Below are positions 27,306 through 37,120 of a DNA stretch of 64,000 nt, piece after piece. The DNA is from Enterococcus sp. DIV2402 (GTDB taxonomy: Bacteria > Bacillota > Bacilli > Lactobacillales > Enterococcaceae): assembly GCF_017426705.2 (NCBI RefSeq), contig NZ_CP147251.1, positions 2,888,501-2,952,500 of the forward strand, written 5' to 3'. A program made the position numbers and the translations under genes. Each line of letters begins with the position of its first letter. The stretch's first letter is position 1. The notes under the pieces were generated by a model that was given only the letters and a program-made list of their open reading frames with translations, had not been told where the DNA came from and ran no database searches.

Positions 27306-28384
27306 GTTGTTCCCTCCTTAGGCAATATAATTGTTATCATAAATCCAGCATTACTGGCATTAATATGCAACTGACCACCAATTTCTTTTACTCGTTGTTG
27401 CATGCTTACCAAGCCTAAGCCTTTTGACATTTTATTCGTAACTTTTTGGCCATTATCTTTGATTCGGAAACGATAAAACGCTGGTAGGTCAGTTTCTTCA
27501 ATAATAATGTGTGTGGCATTACTATGTTTCATGACGTTAGCTAAAGCTTCTTTAGTCACCAGTAACAGAACTCGGCTTTGTTGATTTGTTAATTGTTTCG
27601 ATAAATTCCCTTGAATCGTAATTGGACAAAACTGAAACGCTTCTACTAACCGTTGCAAATTCTCTTGAAAGCCTAGCGAAGACTCATGCAAATCATGGAC
27701 ACTTTCGCGAACTTTATCCATCCCTGTATGAATGGTCTCTTTTAAAGAATGCAGTGGTTTTTTCAAGTCGTCCTCTTGAGCTAAGACTTCTAACGCCCCC
27801 ATTTGTATAATAGCACTTGATAACAAATGACCCACATTGTCATGAATATCACGAGCAATACGATTACGTTCTTCCGCAATTTCTAATTGAATCATCGCTT
27901 GTTGCGTTGCTTGCAATTCTTCGTTTTTTTGTCGTAGAAGTTGTTCTTGCTCCCAGCTATCATCTTGTAAAACTAAATGATTTTGCATCAATTTCTCTTT
28001 ATCCAAACAAATGGCATTAAAGAAATAAACGAAAATAAGCATGGTAATTACAAAGATTTTGGCAATTCCGCTATCTGCTATTAAAAAAACGGAACCACTA
28101 CATAACACTAGCCAGGGTATTCCCAATAAGTGTGAACGATTCACCATACACCATGCTCCAGGTAAAAAATAGCTAAATTCTGGCCATTTAAAGCTCAAAA
28201 GATAGAACAGAGCCAGAGTCAAACCATGACCAAGCCAATTTTGTGATAGCAAAGTAGGTACTAATAAGATTACACTCACTAATAAAAATAAAACATCTAT
28301 CGGTTGGAAATGTTCATAACTTAAAAATAAAAAACTAATAATTTGTAAAAAGAGATACAGCCCCCATACATTTCGATTATTCAT
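27302..28384 (-). CDS. Sensor histidine kinase, HisKA_3 type (LnrJ-like)
   Basis: 360 residues: about five or six membrane helices with very short loops in the first 125 residues, a coiled linker (about 140-170), the HisKA_3 box ERNRIARDIHDNVGH with phospho-histidine H181, and an ATPase domain with DNGQKV and GLGLVSMQQRV. The small extracellular part is typical of intramembrane-sensing kinases (LiaS/LnrJ/DesK). AGGAGG precedes the ATG. Divergent from the ABC genes. Confidence 0.9.
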   Translation of the reverse strand: MNNRNVWGLYLFLQIISFLFLSYEHFQPIDVLFLLVSVILLVPTLLSQNWLGHGLTLALFYLLSFKWPEFSYFLPGAWCMVNRSHLLGIPWLVLCSGSVFLIADSGIAKIFVITMLIFVYFFNAICLDKEKLMQNHLVLQDDSWEQEQLLRQKNEELQATQQAMIQLEIAEERNRIARDIHDNVGHLLSSAIIQMGALEVLAQEDDLKKPLHSLKETIHTGMDKVRESVHDLHESSLGFQENLQRLVEAFQFCPITIQGNLSKQLTNQQSRVLLLVTKEALANVMKHSNATHIIIEETDLPAFYRFRIKDNGQKVTNKMSKGLGLVSMQQRVKEIGGQLHINASNAGFMITIILPKEGTT

Positions 28385-28494
28385 ACTATCCTCCTAAGAG
28401 ATGACATTTGTCATATTCATTTTAGCATGTAGACACTGTTCCTTCTATGTTATTTCCTTTATAGTTACAGTAAAAAGAAAAGGAGTTTTTGCTG

Positions 28495-29427
28495 ATGATT
28501 ATCGAAATTCAAAATCTAGTCAAACGCTACGGCGATTTCGTTGCTCTCAATCATTTTAACTTGTCGGTAAAGCAAGGCACCATTTTAGGCTTATTAGGGC
28601 CCAATGGTAGTGGAAAATCAACAGCGATTCATTGTATGCTAAGTCTCTTAACCTATGATCGGGGGACCGTTAAATTATTCGATGAAGACATGAATCCTAC
28701 CAAATATGATATCAAACGACGAATTGGAATTGTCCCTCAAGAAATTGCCGTATTCGCTGAATTATCGGTTGTTGAAAATATTGATTATTACTGTGGACTT
28801 TATGTGAAGGATAAAAAACAACGAAAACAATATGTCGAAGAAGTTATTCAATTAGTGGGCTTAGAAAAGTTCAAAAAATTTCATCCGCATCAGTTAAGTG
28901 GTGGGTTAAAAAGGCGTTTAAATATTGCTTGTGGTATTTCCCATAAACCAGAATTAATTTTTTTGGATGAGCCTACAGTTGCCGTTGATCCTCAAAGCCG
29001 CAACAAGATTCTTAGTAGTATTAAAGAATTAAATCATCAAGGCGCTACGATTGTTTATACGACACATTATATGGAAGAAGTTGAAATTCTTTGTGATCGC
29101 GTTGTAATTATCGATCAAGGTCAAGTAATTGCAGAAGGCACAAAAGAAGAGTTAAAAAATATGATTCGGACTGGCGAAAAGCTATTATTAGAAATCCCTT
29201 CGTTATCGCAACAACAAAAAACAGCTCTCGCAGCTATTCCTGGTGTACTAGACGTTGATTACGATCAAGTGACCTTAACATTAAATGTTGCCAACACCAA
29301 AGACACCCTTTTACCCATCTTAACTTATTTGGAAAATGAACAAGTTCCTTATGCAAATTTACACACGCAAGAAGCTACATTGAACGATGTTTTCTTAGAA
29401 ATTACTGGAAAAGAATTACGAGACTAG
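28495..29427 (+). CDS. ABC-2 exporter ATP-binding protein (LnrL-like)
   Basis: 310 residues. Walker A GPNGSGKST, signature LSGGLKRRLN, Walker B LIFLDEP with VAVD, switch histidine in YTTHYMEE, and a C-terminal domain typical of DrrA/CcmA-type drug exporters. Start ATG 28495 with AGGAG 9 bases upstream. First gene of a three-gene operon divergent from the two-component system. Confidence 0.92.
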   Translation: MIIEIQNLVKRYGDFVALNHFNLSVKQGTILGLLGPNGSGKSTAIHCMLSLLTYDRGTVKLFDEDMNPTKYDIKRRIGIVPQEIAVFAELSVVENIDYYCGLYVKDKKQRKQYVEEVIQLVGLEKFKKFHPHQLSGGLKRRLNIACGISHKPELIFLDEPTVAVDPQSRNKILSSIKELNHQGATIVYTTHYMEEVEILCDRVVIIDQGQVIAEGTKEELKNMIRTGEKLLLEIPSLSQQQKTALAAIPGVLDVDYDQVTLTLNVANTKDTLLPILTYLENEQVPYANLHTQEATLNDVFLEITGKELRD

Positions 29428-29439
29428 GGAGGTGATTGC

Positions 29440-30567
29440 ATGTTTTGGCATTTGTTTTACTATCGCTTAAAAATACTCATTACAAATTTACCACTTATTT
29501 TTTGGACGATGGTTTTTCCTATTTTATTAGGCTTACTTTTTATGGCTGCTTTTAGTAACTTAGATCAAGCAAATTTGCTCAATCAATCTGCTATCGGGAT
29601 TGTCAGCGAAGAAGATACTTCTGAATTTGAAACTATGCTTAACTCCTTACAAACCGACGAGGGTGAATTATTCACCGTTTCGCATCTTTCAAAACAAGAA
29701 GCAACGACACAATTAACGAATGATAAAATAATCGGTTATTATGAATTTGATAAAGCAGACATTCAATTATTTATCAATCAAAATCATATAGAACAAACTG
29801 TTCTATCCGAATTTTTAAGTCAATACTTACAAATTCAAGACAAAGTTACTGTCTTGTTAAATGCAGGTGTGAATCCAGAAGAAATTCATGCACAACTTGT
29901 AGCCAATGAGGATTTTATTACGGAATCTAAAGAACGTTCCTTTAGTCAAAGTAACTTCTATTTCTTCGCTTTACTTGGTATGACCATCTTAAATGGCTTC
30001 ATTTGGGGGCTAGGCAATACCAATGATCAACAAGCGAATCAATCAGCAAATGGCATTCGAATTTGTCTCTCACCTCGCAATAAATTTGTCGTTTCTTTCG
30101 CTAATTTACTTGCTAGCTTTGTTTTATTTTATTTACAATCTCTGGTAGTGCTTGGTGTCTTCCACTTTATTTATCGGGTTGATTTTGGTAATAATTGGGG
30201 ATGGATTTTCTTATTAATTGCGATTGGTTCATTGAATGCCTTGAGTTTTGGTACGTTAATGGGTAATTTTTCTTCTAAAATTTCATTTGATCAAAAAATT
30301 ACGATTGGAACGACACTGACGATGGCGATGAGTTTTCTTGCCGGAATGATGGGTACCGAATCTATCAAATACTGGATTAGCCAAAATCTTCCATTACTAG
30401 GTAAAATTAATTTGGTGAATTTAATTAGTGAAGGATTTTATCAATTGTATTATTACCAATCTTTACAACCCTTTTATCATAACCTGTTGTGGTTAGCTGG
30501 ATTTACTGTCGTCTTCTTTCTGAGCAATGTCTATTTTGAAAGGAGAGTTTCTTATGATCATCTATAA
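29440..30567 (+). CDS. ABC-2 type permease (LnrM-like)
   Basis: 375 residues with one N-terminal helix (about 18-38), an extracellular region of about 130 residues and five or six C-terminal helices, the ABC-2 exporter layout. GGGAGG precedes the ATG. It overlaps the second permease gene by 14 bases, so a heterodimer is expected. Confidence 0.87.
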   Translation: MFWHLFYYRLKILITNLPLIFWTMVFPILLGLLFMAAFSNLDQANLLNQSAIGIVSEEDTSEFETMLNSLQTDEGELFTVSHLSKQEATTQLTNDKIIGYYEFDKADIQLFINQNHIEQTVLSEFLSQYLQIQDKVTVLLNAGVNPEEIHAQLVANEDFITESKERSFSQSNFYFFALLGMTILNGFIWGLGNTNDQQANQSANGIRICLSPRNKFVVSFANLLASFVLFYLQSLVVLGVFHFIYRVDFGNNWGWIFLLIAIGSLNALSFGTLMGNFSSKISFDQKITIGTTLTMAMSFLAGMMGTESIKYWISQNLPLLGKINLVNLISEGFYQLYYYQSLQPFYHNLLWLAGFTVVFFLSNVYFERRVSYDHL

Positions 30568-31735
30568 AACGATTATTAAACTGTTAAAAGCAAATAAAGG
30601 CGCATTATTGTTAGGTATCGCGATTACGATGTTTATTACCTTTACTCAATCTGGACAAATCCGTGACGAACAAACGACCCTGCAAACAGCGAAAATTGTG
30701 ATTCTATCCCAGGATGACTCACCACTCACACAATCTTTAATTGACTATTTAAAAGAAGAACAACGAGTCGTTACACTGGAAGATACTTCTCAACGGGCGT
30801 TAGATGATGCTCTTTATTTTGGAAAAACAGATTATATTTTGACAATTCCCGACTCTTTTACAACGTCTTTAACAAATGGTAAAAAACCACATGTAACGAT
30901 TCAAACTAAACCCGGAACCTATACTAAAACCTTGGTTAATACAACAATCAATCAGTTTTTAAACACCTATTTACTTTATCAGAAAGCTCAACCTGCACTT
31001 TCTCAACAAACAGTGTTAGAGCAAACAACCCAGACATTAAGTCAAAAATCAACAGTGACATTAGATCCTACCTATACTCAAAAAGTGAATCAAAGTATCG
31101 GTGCTCGTTTTATTAATCTATTGGCTTACGGTTTGTTTTCAACTATTTTCTCTGCTTATGGTCTCGTTAATTTGGCCTTTAATCGACCAGAAGTAAAAAT
31201 GAGAAACAGCTGTTCACCCGTTTCACGAAGAAGTTTTTCTCGAAAAATTTCTTTAGCTACAATTAGTTATTCCTTTCTCGCAACTATTGGTTTTAGTAGT
31301 TTTATTATCTATATTTCAAAATTAAGAGATCCTCAGATTATTGGTTTATTCAGTATCAGTATCTTTGCCTTCTTTTTAGCAATGGTTACTTTTTCAACAC
31401 TAATCACAAATCTTGTTAAAAGTAGCGAAACTATCAGTGGTGTGAATAATGTGTTTATTCTTGGTAGTTGTTTTATTAGTGGTGTCTTTGTTCCGTCTGA
31501 ATTTTTACCAGATATCGTCAATAAAATTGCGGCCTTTACTCCAACTTATTGGTTTGTGCAAAGTAATATGTTAATTGGCGAATCGATTACTTACAATCAG
31601 AAATTTTTTGAAGCAATCGGATTGAATCTTCTGGTATTATTTGCTTTTTCAGCAGTTTTTATGGTACTTAACTTAATGAATATGCGAGAAAAAAGTTTGA
31701 CTTCACTTATCTCCCATAAACGAACCACACGCTAA
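30554..31735 (+). CDS. ABC-2 type permease (LnrN-like)
   Basis: 393 residues from the ATG at 30554 (AAGGAG 8-9 bases upstream), with the same layout as the preceding permease: one N-terminal helix, an extracellular domain with an LTNGKKPHVTIQTKPGTYTK stretch, then about six helices. It pairs with LnrM-like and the ATPase, and would export or detoxify a membrane-active compound. Confidence 0.87.
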   Translation: MIIYKTIIKLLKANKGALLLGIAITMFITFTQSGQIRDEQTTLQTAKIVILSQDDSPLTQSLIDYLKEEQRVVTLEDTSQRALDDALYFGKTDYILTIPDSFTTSLTNGKKPHVTIQTKPGTYTKTLVNTTINQFLNTYLLYQKAQPALSQQTVLEQTTQTLSQKSTVTLDPTYTQKVNQSIGARFINLLAYGLFSTIFSAYGLVNLAFNRPEVKMRNSCSPVSRRSFSRKISLATISYSFLATIGFSSFIIYISKLRDPQIIGLFSISIFAFFLAMVTFSTLITNLVKSSETISGVNNVFILGSCFISGVFVPSEFLPDIVNKIAAFTPTYWFVQSNMLIGESITYNQKFFEAIGLNLLVLFAFSAVFMVLNLMNMREKSLTSLISHKRTTR

Positions 31736-31740
31736 ACGAA

Positions 31741-31822
31741 AAAACTCCAAACTAGTGAGAAATAACGTCTATCCACAACCAAATAGTTGGTGGATGTCTT
31801 CTCATATAGTTTGGAGTTTTTT
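31741..31822. terminator. Long bidirectional hairpin between the ABC operon and ilvD
   Basis: AAAACTCCAAACTA (31741-31754) pairs with TAGTTTGGAGTTTT (31807-31820); inside, TGAGAA/TTCTCA and a further ATCCAC/GTGGAT pairing extend the arm with bulges. T-runs on both strands. Confidence 0.85.
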
Positions 31823-31845
31823 ATTTGTATTGAAAGGTTACATTA

Positions 31846-33546
31846 TTATTCGCCTTTTTTCCAAAAGTCAGTGATGGCACCTTTGGCTGAACTAGACACG
31901 ATATGTGCATATTTACCAAGCGCTCCACGAGAATGCAATGGCGGAATCACTACTGTTTCACGACGTTTAGCTAATTCTTCATCAGAAACTTTCATGGTAA
32001 GTTCTTTGGTATCTTGGTCAACGACAACGATATCTCCCGTTTGTAGAAGTGAAATTGGTCCGCCATCTTGAGCTTCAGGAGCAATATGTCCTACAACCAA
32101 GCCATACGTTCCACCAGAGAAACGACCATCTGTTAATAAGGCAACTGTTTCGCCTTGTCCCTTCCCAACGATCATACTAGATAGAGACAACATCTCTGGC
32201 ATACCAGGTCCACCTTTTGGTCCTACGTAACGTACCACAACTACATCTCCATCGACAATTTCATCAGTTAATACTGCTTGAATCGCTTCTTCTTCTGTAT
32301 TAAATACTTTGGCAGGTCCTTCATGACGACGAACTTTTACCCCAGATACTTTCGCAACTGCGCCATCAGGAGCTAAGTTACCGTGAAGGACGATTAATGG
32401 ACCATCTTTACGTTTTGGATTTTCTAATGGCATGATTACTTTTTGACCTTCTTTTAATGAAGGAACTTCTGCCAAGTTTTCAGCAATTGTTTTACCAGTT
32501 ACCGTTAAACAGTCGCCATGTAAGAAACCATTCTCATATAGATATTTCATAACTGCTGGTACGCCGCCAACTTCATATAAATCTTGGAATACATATTGTC
32601 CACTTGGTTTTAAGTCTGCTAAATGTGGTACTTTTTCTTGGAAATCATTAAAGTCATCTAAAGTTAAGTCAACATTCGCTGCATGTGCCATTGCCATTAA
32701 GTGCAAAATTGCGTTTGTTGAGCCACCTAATGCCATAACAACAGTAATTGCATTTTCAAATGATTTACGTGTCATGATATCTTTTGGATAAATTCCTTTT
32801 TCTAATAATTTTAAAACGGCTTCTCCAGCTGCTTCAACGTCACGTAATTTTTCTTCGGTTGTTGCTGGATGAGAAGAAGATCCCGGTAAACTCATGCCCA
32901 TTGCTTCGATTGCAGATGCCATGGTATTTGCTGTATACATACCGCCACATCCACCAGGTCCAGGACACGCATTACATTCAATACGACGAACTTCTTCAGC
33001 AGTCATATCGTTATGGTTCCATTTACCAATCGCTTCAAATACTGATACTAAGTCAATATCTTTACCATCTAAATTTCCTGGTGCAATCGTACCTCCATAA
33101 ACGAAGATAGAAGGGATTTCAGTGTTAGCAATGGCAATCATACAACCTGGCATGTTTTTATCACAGCCGCCAATTGCAACAAAGGCATCACAGTTATGAC
33201 CACTAATCGCCGTTTCAACTGAATCTGCAATAATATCACGTGAAGGTAGCGAATAACGCATACCTGGTGTTCCCATCGCAATCCCATCGGCAACTGTAAT
33301 CGTGCCAAATTGTACTGGCCAACCACCAGCGGTAATAACTCCTTTGCGTGCTAATTTTCCTAAATCATGGAGATGAATATTACAAGGAGTGTTTTCTGCC
33401 CATGTACTAATAACGCCTACTATTGGTTTTTTAAATTCCTCATCGTTCATTCCTGTTGCTCGTAGCATAGCACGGTTCGGTGACTTGACCATACTATCAT
33501 ACACATTACTTCTAATTCTAATATCTTTTTTTTCTTCACTAGACAC
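31846..33546 (-). CDS. ilvD: Dihydroxy-acid dehydratase
   Basis: Fe-S dehydratase of 566 residues that converts 2,3-dihydroxy-isovalerate or -3-methylvalerate to the 2-oxo acid. Cluster cysteines C55 (ENTPCN), C128 (GGCDKNMPG) and a third in [15 protein letters not shown] are present, as expected for the [2Fe-2S] form. GTG start with AAAGGAG upstream. No ilvB, ilvN or ilvC is nearby; a sugar-acid dehydratase role is the alternative, but the motifs read as IlvD. Confidence 0.93.
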   Translation of the reverse strand: MSSEEKKDIRIRSNVYDSMVKSPNRAMLRATGMNDEEFKKPIVGVISTWAENTPCNIHLHDLGKLARKGVITAGGWPVQFGTITVADGIAMGTPGMRYSLPSRDIIADSVETAISGHNCDAFVAIGGCDKNMPGCMIAIANTEIPSIFVYGGTIAPGNLDGKDIDLVSVFEAIGKWNHNDMTAEEVRRIECNACPGPGGCGGMYTANTMASAIEAMGMSLPGSSSHPATTEEKLRDVEAAGEAVLKLLEKGIYPKDIMTRKSFENAITVVMALGGSTNAILHLMAMAHAANVDLTLDDFNDFQEKVPHLADLKPSGQYVFQDLYEVGGVPAVMKYLYENGFLHGDCLTVTGKTIAENLAEVPSLKEGQKVIMPLENPKRKDGPLIVLHGNLAPDGAVAKVSGVKVRRHEGPAKVFNTEEEAIQAVLTDEIVDGDVVVVRYVGPKGGPGMPEMLSLSSMIVGKGQGETVALLTDGRFSGGTYGLVVGHIAPEAQDGGPISLLQTGDIVVVDQDTKELTMKVSDEELAKRRETVVIPPLHSRGALGKYAHIVSSSAKGAITDFWKKGE

Positions 33547-33720
33547 GTTAAAACGCTCCTTTCGAGATGCTCTCTAATGGTTTTATTATATTCTAACATA
33601 AATATTAAATTCTACTATAAATAAAGTAAAAAAACAATGAATAATTTACTTGCCAAAAATAGATTTTCATGAAAAAATAAGCATTGTATTAAATTTTCAA
33701 AATCGAAAGGAATAATCGTT

Positions 33721-34062
33721 ATGCGAGAAGACATTAAAATAAACGACCGCGCTGCAATTATCGGCGACAAAATCATTGAACAACTTCAAACTGTCCATGA
33801 TCATGAGATTGGATTAGATATTTATAATTTAGGTTTCATTTATGAAATTAATTTAGACGAAAGTGGACACTGTGAAGTCGTTGTAACATTTACAGGAATT
33901 GGTTGTGACTGTATTGAAGCAGTCCCTGAAGAAATCAAATGGGCACTAATGCAGCTTGATGAAATCAATGACGTTACCGTTAAGATTGTTTGGTCTCCTG
34001 CTTGGAAAATGACTCGTATCAGCCGGTTCGGTCGTATTGCTCTAGGTATTAATCCTAAATAA
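33721..34062 (+). CDS. MIP18/DUF59 family metal-sulfur cluster protein
   Basis: 113 residues with the DUF59 fold (SufT/PaaD-like): HDHEIGLDIYNLGFIYEI and the FTGIGCDC cysteine site. Family members help assemble or transfer Fe-S clusters. It lies divergent from ilvD, an Fe-S enzyme, with 174 bases between, which makes a maturation role plausible but unproven. Confidence 0.85.
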   Translation: MREDIKINDRAAIIGDKIIEQLQTVHDHEIGLDIYNLGFIYEINLDESGHCEVVVTFTGIGCDCIEAVPEEIKWALMQLDEINDVTVKIVWSPAWKMTRISRFGRIALGINPK

Positions 34063-34098
34063 AAAAACAGATTGAGAAAATTCTCAATCTGTTTTTTT
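34061..34098. terminator. Bidirectional terminator between DUF59 and DUF1810 genes
   Basis: CAGATTGAGA pairs with TCTCAATCTG, with an A-run before and seven T after. The DUF1810 stop codon is in the T-run. Confidence 0.9.
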
Positions 34099-34519
34099 AA
34101 CGAATCTCCAACAATTGTAACGTCCGTTCATCATATTTCCCATCAAAAAATTTATCCAATACTTCTTGAAAAAGCGAATCATCATCCACTAAAGCAAAAA
34201 GTGTCATCGAAGAATGTAGTTTACGATCATCTGGTTTGCCAAAAATTTCTCTAGCAGATGCAACTTGTGGCAATAAGGCTCTGGTAATTTCTTTTAAATT
34301 TTTTCCGAGTAGTGGATGATTCAAAAAGGCAATTGCTTCTGGTAGAGAAGTCATTCCGTAATACTCGGCCATCGTACTTTTTCCGAGGCCTTTTAATTGT
34401 GGAAAAATATACCACATCCAATGGCTCTGTTTTTTTCCATTTTGGATTTCTGACAAGGCATTAGCATAGTCTTCCTGATGCTTTGTAACAAACCGATTCA
34501 AATTGTACGTATCAGACAT
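34097..34519 (-). CDS. DUF1810 family protein
   Basis: 140 residues from the ATG at 34519, which follows AAGGAGG; longer upstream frames lack a ribosome binding site and run into the rplL terminator. The family core is clear: SHWMWYIFPQLKGLGKSTMA and AEYYGM, then LFALVDDDSLFQEVLDKFFDG. Function unknown; the family is remotely related to calpastatin-named proteins and resembles NADAR-type folds in size only. It sits directly after the rplL terminator, so it needs read-through or its own promoter. Confidence 0.85.
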   Translation of the reverse strand: MSDTYNLNRFVTKHQEDYANALSEIQNGKKQSHWMWYIFPQLKGLGKSTMAEYYGMTSLPEAIAFLNHPLLGKNLKEITRALLPQVASAREIFGKPDDRKLHSSMTLFALVDDDSLFQEVLDKFFDGKYDERTLQLLEIR

Positions 34520-34543
34520 CTTCTTTCCTCCTTCGTATGAAAC

Positions 34544-34582
34544 AAAAAAACCTAGAAAACTTGAATATTCAAGCATCCTAGG
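34544..34582 (-). terminator. rplJL operon terminator
   Basis: Minus strand CCTAG and CTAGG close a stem with inner CTTGAATATTCAAG, followed by seven T. The inner part is itself a perfect dyad. Confidence 0.8.
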
Positions 34583-34587
34583 TTTAA

Positions 34588-34604
34588 AATCATTGACAAT
34601 GATT
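34588..34604. repeat. 17-bp palindrome spanning the rplL stop
   Basis: AATCATTGACAATGATT is a perfect odd-centred dyad just after rplL. It may add to the terminator or be a regulator site; nothing further is visible. Confidence 0.5.
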
Positions 34605-34968
34605 ATTTTACAGTTACAGAAGCGCCAACTTCTTCTAAAGTAGCTTTTAATGCTTCAGCTTCGTCTTTAGATACGCCTTCTTTAACAGCTGATGGAGCAC
34701 CATCAACTACAGCTTTAGCTTCTTTCAAGCCTAAGCCAGTTGCTTCACGAACTGCTTTGATAACTTTAACTTTTTGATCGCCAGCTGCAGTTAATTCAAC
34801 AGTAAATTCTGTTTGTTCTTCTTCAGCAGCGCCACCAGCAGCAGCTACAGCTACAGGAGCAGCAGCAGATACGCCAAATTCTTCTTCGATAGCTTTAACT
34901 AAGTCGTTTAATTCTAAGATTGTCGCGCCTTTTAGCTCTTCGACAATGTTTTCAATGTTCAATGCCAT
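34603..34968 (-). CDS. rplL: Ribosomal protein L7/L12
   Basis: 121 residues. N-terminal dimerisation domain ([20 protein letters not shown]), an alanine-rich hinge (about 35-50) and the C-terminal factor-binding domain ([15 protein letters not shown]). Binds L10 as dimers on the ribosome stalk. 61 bases downstream of rplJ, with GGAGG before the ATG. Confidence 0.97.
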   Translation of the reverse strand: MALNIENIVEELKGATILELNDLVKAIEEEFGVSAAAPVAVAAAGGAAEEEQTEFTVELTAAGDQKVKVIKAVREATGLGLKEAKAVVDGAPSAVKEGVSKDEAEALKATLEEVGASVTVK

Positions 34969-35029
34969 TTTTGTTTTCCTCCATTATAGGTAAGTTTTAT
35001 AGTTTAATTAATTGTGGATCATGCGGCAA

Positions 35030-35533
35030 TTAAGCTGCATCTCCGTCTTCTTTTTCTGCGACTGCATTGATAGCGTAAGCCACGTTGCGGACTGGCGCTT
35101 GTAATACAGATAAAAGCATAGATAAAAGACCTTCGCGGTTTGGCAATTTCGCCAATGCAGTAATTTCTTCCAATGAAGATACTTTGCCTTCGATGATACC
35201 GCCTTTGATTTCTAATGCTTTTGCGTCTTTCGCAAATTCATCGATGATTTTCGCAGGTGCGACTACATCGTCGTTACTGAAAGCGACTGCTGTTGGGCCA
35301 GTGAATACTTCATTCATGCCTTCTAGACCAGCTGCTTCAGCGGCACGTGAAAGGATAGAGTTTTTGATAACTTTCATTTCCACGTTAGCTTCACGCAATT
35401 GTTTACGTAAACGAGTTACTTCATCAACAGTTAATCCACGGTAGTCTACAACTACTACAGAAGCTGCTGCTTTGAATTTTTCACTCACTTCTTCAACAAT
35501 CGCTGCTTTTTTAGCGATAGCTGCTTCACTCAT
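35030..35533 (-). CDS. rplJ: Ribosomal protein L10
   Basis: 167 residues; binds 23S rRNA and carries L7/L12 dimers. Recognisable [20 protein letters not shown] and KNSILSRAA segments. AGGAGG upstream. Its mRNA leader carries the L10-binding structure and an intrinsic terminator, so L10 should control its own operon. Confidence 0.97.
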   Translation of the reverse strand: MSEAAIAKKAAIVEEVSEKFKAAASVVVVDYRGLTVDEVTRLRKQLREANVEMKVIKNSILSRAAEAAGLEGMNEVFTGPTAVAFSNDDVVAPAKIIDEFAKDAKALEIKGGIIEGKVSSLEEITALAKLPNREGLLSMLLSVLQAPVRNVAYAINAVAEKEDGDAA

Positions 35534-35582
35534 TATTTAAATTCACCTCCTGGTTTTGATGGAAGAGTTTTTCTTCTCAAAA

Positions 35583-35697
35583 GACAATAAAAAACTCTAT
35601 GCCACCGTAGACATAGAGGGACAATTGAAGTTTCTCAATAAAGTCCTCGGTAGGAATTATGACTGACGTCACCTACTGTCTTCGGTACAGTTAATTA
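35583..35697 (-). ncRNA. L10 leader (r-protein autoregulatory element)
   Basis: The minus strand holds ACCGAAGACAGTAGGTGAC and, 15 bases later, CCTACCGAGG: the conserved kink-turn and paired arms of the Firmicutes rplJ leader, where GTAGG pairs with CCTAC. It is followed by a terminator hairpin before rplJ. Confidence 0.85.
35586..35618 (-). terminator. Attenuator terminator in the rplJ leader
   Basis: CTCTATG (35595-35601) pairs with CATAGAG (35612-35618), followed on the minus strand by TTTTTTATT, about 50 bases before the rplJ ATG. Confidence 0.8.
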
Positions 35698-35702
35698 TTA
35701 AC

Positions 35703-35735
35703 CTCAAACACCTTACCATAAGAAAGGTGTTTGAG
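35703..35735. terminator. Hairpin after rplA
   Basis: CTCAAACACCTT pairs perfectly with AAGGTGTTTGAG (12 bp, 9-base loop) between rplA and the rplJ leader. The T-tract after it on the minus strand is weak; it probably ends the rplKA mRNA in part. Confidence 0.55.
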
Positions 35736-35764
35736 TCAACTATTTTTATTTATTTTCTAATTTT

Positions 35765-36454
35765 TTAGAAAGAAGCTGAATCTACATGTACACCAGGACC
35801 AAACGTAGTTGTCACTGTGATGTTTTTCATGTAAGTTCCTTTAGCTGCTGATGGTTTAGCTTTCACTAATACATCATGGATAGTTTTAAAGTTTTCAACA
35901 AGTTTTTCGTTGTCGAATGATACTTTACCGATTGGAACATGAATGTTTCCGTTACGGTCTACACGGTAAGTTACTTTACCAGCTTTTACTTCGTTAATTG
36001 CTTTAGTAACGTCCATTGTAACAGTACCAGTTTTAGGGTTAGGCATTAAACCCTTAGGCCCTAATACGCGTCCTAATTTACCAACTTCAGCCATCATATC
36101 AGGTGTTGCTACTACAACGTCAAAGTCGAACCAGCCACCTTGAATTTTTTGAGCTAAGTCAGCTTCGCCTACGTAATCAGCTCCAGCAGCTTCTGCTTCT
36201 TTCGCTTTTTCGCCTTTAGCGAATACTAAAACTTTTTGAGTTTTACCAGTTCCGTTTGGTAGAACCACCGCGCCACGGATTTGTTGATCCGCTTTTTTAG
36301 GGTCTACATTTAGACGGTAAGCAACTTCAACAGTTGCGTCGAATTTTGCAATATTTGTGTCTTTTGCTAATGCTACTGCTTCTTCAACTGAGTAAGCTTT
36401 TGTTGCATCAACTTTTTTTAATGCATCTTGCATTTTTTTGCTTTTTTTAGCCAT
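35765..36454 (-). CDS. rplA: Ribosomal protein L1
   Basis: 229 residues from the ATG at 36454 (AGGAGG 10 bases upstream), the standard length. [17 protein letters not shown] is the diagnostic L1 motif. L1 also represses translation of its own mRNA; a candidate L1-binding motif precedes this gene and rplK. Confidence 0.97.
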   Translation of the reverse strand: MAKKSKKMQDALKKVDATKAYSVEEAVALAKDTNIAKFDATVEVAYRLNVDPKKADQQIRGAVVLPNGTGKTQKVLVFAKGEKAKEAEAAGADYVGEADLAQKIQGGWFDFDVVVATPDMMAEVGKLGRVLGPKGLMPNPKTGTVTMDVTKAINEVKAGKVTYRVDRNGNIHVPIGKVSFDNEKLVENFKTIHDVLVKAKPSAAKGTYMKNITVTTTFGPGVHVDSASF

Positions 36455-36470
36455 TTTGTGTTTCCTCCTT

Positions 36471-36499
36471 GATGTGGTTATAACGGTAGAACCTCCCAC
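36471..36499 (-). promoter_or_regulatory. Candidate L1-binding motif before rplA
   Basis: On the minus strand GTGGGAGG ... TAACCACATC, with GTGG pairing to CCAC, directly before the AGGAGG of rplA. The same motif occurs before rplK. Confidence 0.6.
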
Positions 36500-36563
36500 G
36501 TGTTCTCTATCTTTCAATACAGAGCCAACTGAGAAGCTACTTCCTTAGGTTTCAGTGCAAAAA

Positions 36564-36986
36564 TTATTCTACAGTGATTCCCATGCTTCGTGCAGTTCCT
36601 TCAACCATGCGCATAGCTGCTTCAACGCTAGCTGCGTTTAGGTCTTCCATTTTCAACTCAGCGATTTCTTTGATTTGATCGCTAGTAACTTTAGCAACTT
36701 TATTTTTGTTTGGTTCACCTGAACCTTTGTCAATTTTTGCAGCTTTTTTCAATAATACTGCTGCTGGCGGTGTTTTTGTAACGAATGTGAATGAACGGTC
36801 TTCGTATACAGAAATAACAACCGGAATAATTAAACCTGCTTGATCAGCTGTACGAGCGTTGAATTCTTTCGTGAATCCCATAATGTTCACACCCGCTTGA
36901 CCTAATGCAGGACCTACTGGTGGAGCTGGTGTTGCTTTACCTGCAGGAATTTGCAATTTAACTAGTTTTTCTACTTTTTTTGCCAC
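36564..36986 (-). CDS. rplK: Ribosomal protein L11
   Basis: 140 residues. [20 protein letters not shown] is the family signature of the N-terminal domain, and the RNA-binding C-terminal domain ends with [13 protein letters not shown]. The start is GTG 36986 with AAGGAGG 8 bases upstream; an ATG nearby is out of frame. First gene of rplKA, with a strong promoter at 37093-37120. Confidence 0.97.
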   Translation of the reverse strand: MAKKVEKLVKLQIPAGKATPAPPVGPALGQAGVNIMGFTKEFNARTADQAGLIIPVVISVYEDRSFTFVTKTPPAAVLLKKAAKIDKGSGEPNKNKVAKVTSDQIKEIAELKMEDLNAASVEAAMRMVEGTARSMGITVE

Positions 36987-37009
36987 GAGACATACCTCCT
37001 TGAGTCCGT

Positions 37010-37046
37010 GATGTGGTTAATTGGAGATCCAAATTTCTCCTCCCAC
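37010..37046 (-). promoter_or_regulatory. Candidate L1-binding motif in the rplK leader
   Basis: On the minus strand GTGGGAGG (37046-37039) ... TAACCACATC, separated by a GGAGA/TCTCC inner helix. It repeats the motif before rplA. Confidence 0.65.
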
Positions 37047-37092
37047 TTGTTTCAGCGCACACAAAACAATGCGTCTTAATGCACACTTGAAC

Positions 37093-37120
37093 ATTATAGC
37101 AAAGACCTAAAAAATAGCAA
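37093..37120 (-). promoter_or_regulatory. rplKA promoter
   Basis: Minus strand TTGCTA (37120-37115), 16-base spacer, TATAAT (37098-37093); leader of about 100 bases. Confidence 0.75.

Noticed and set aside
31787..32071. Plus-strand open frame overlapping the 3' end of ilvD
   Set aside because: It is a shadow of the ilvD coding sequence and of the terminator hairpin.
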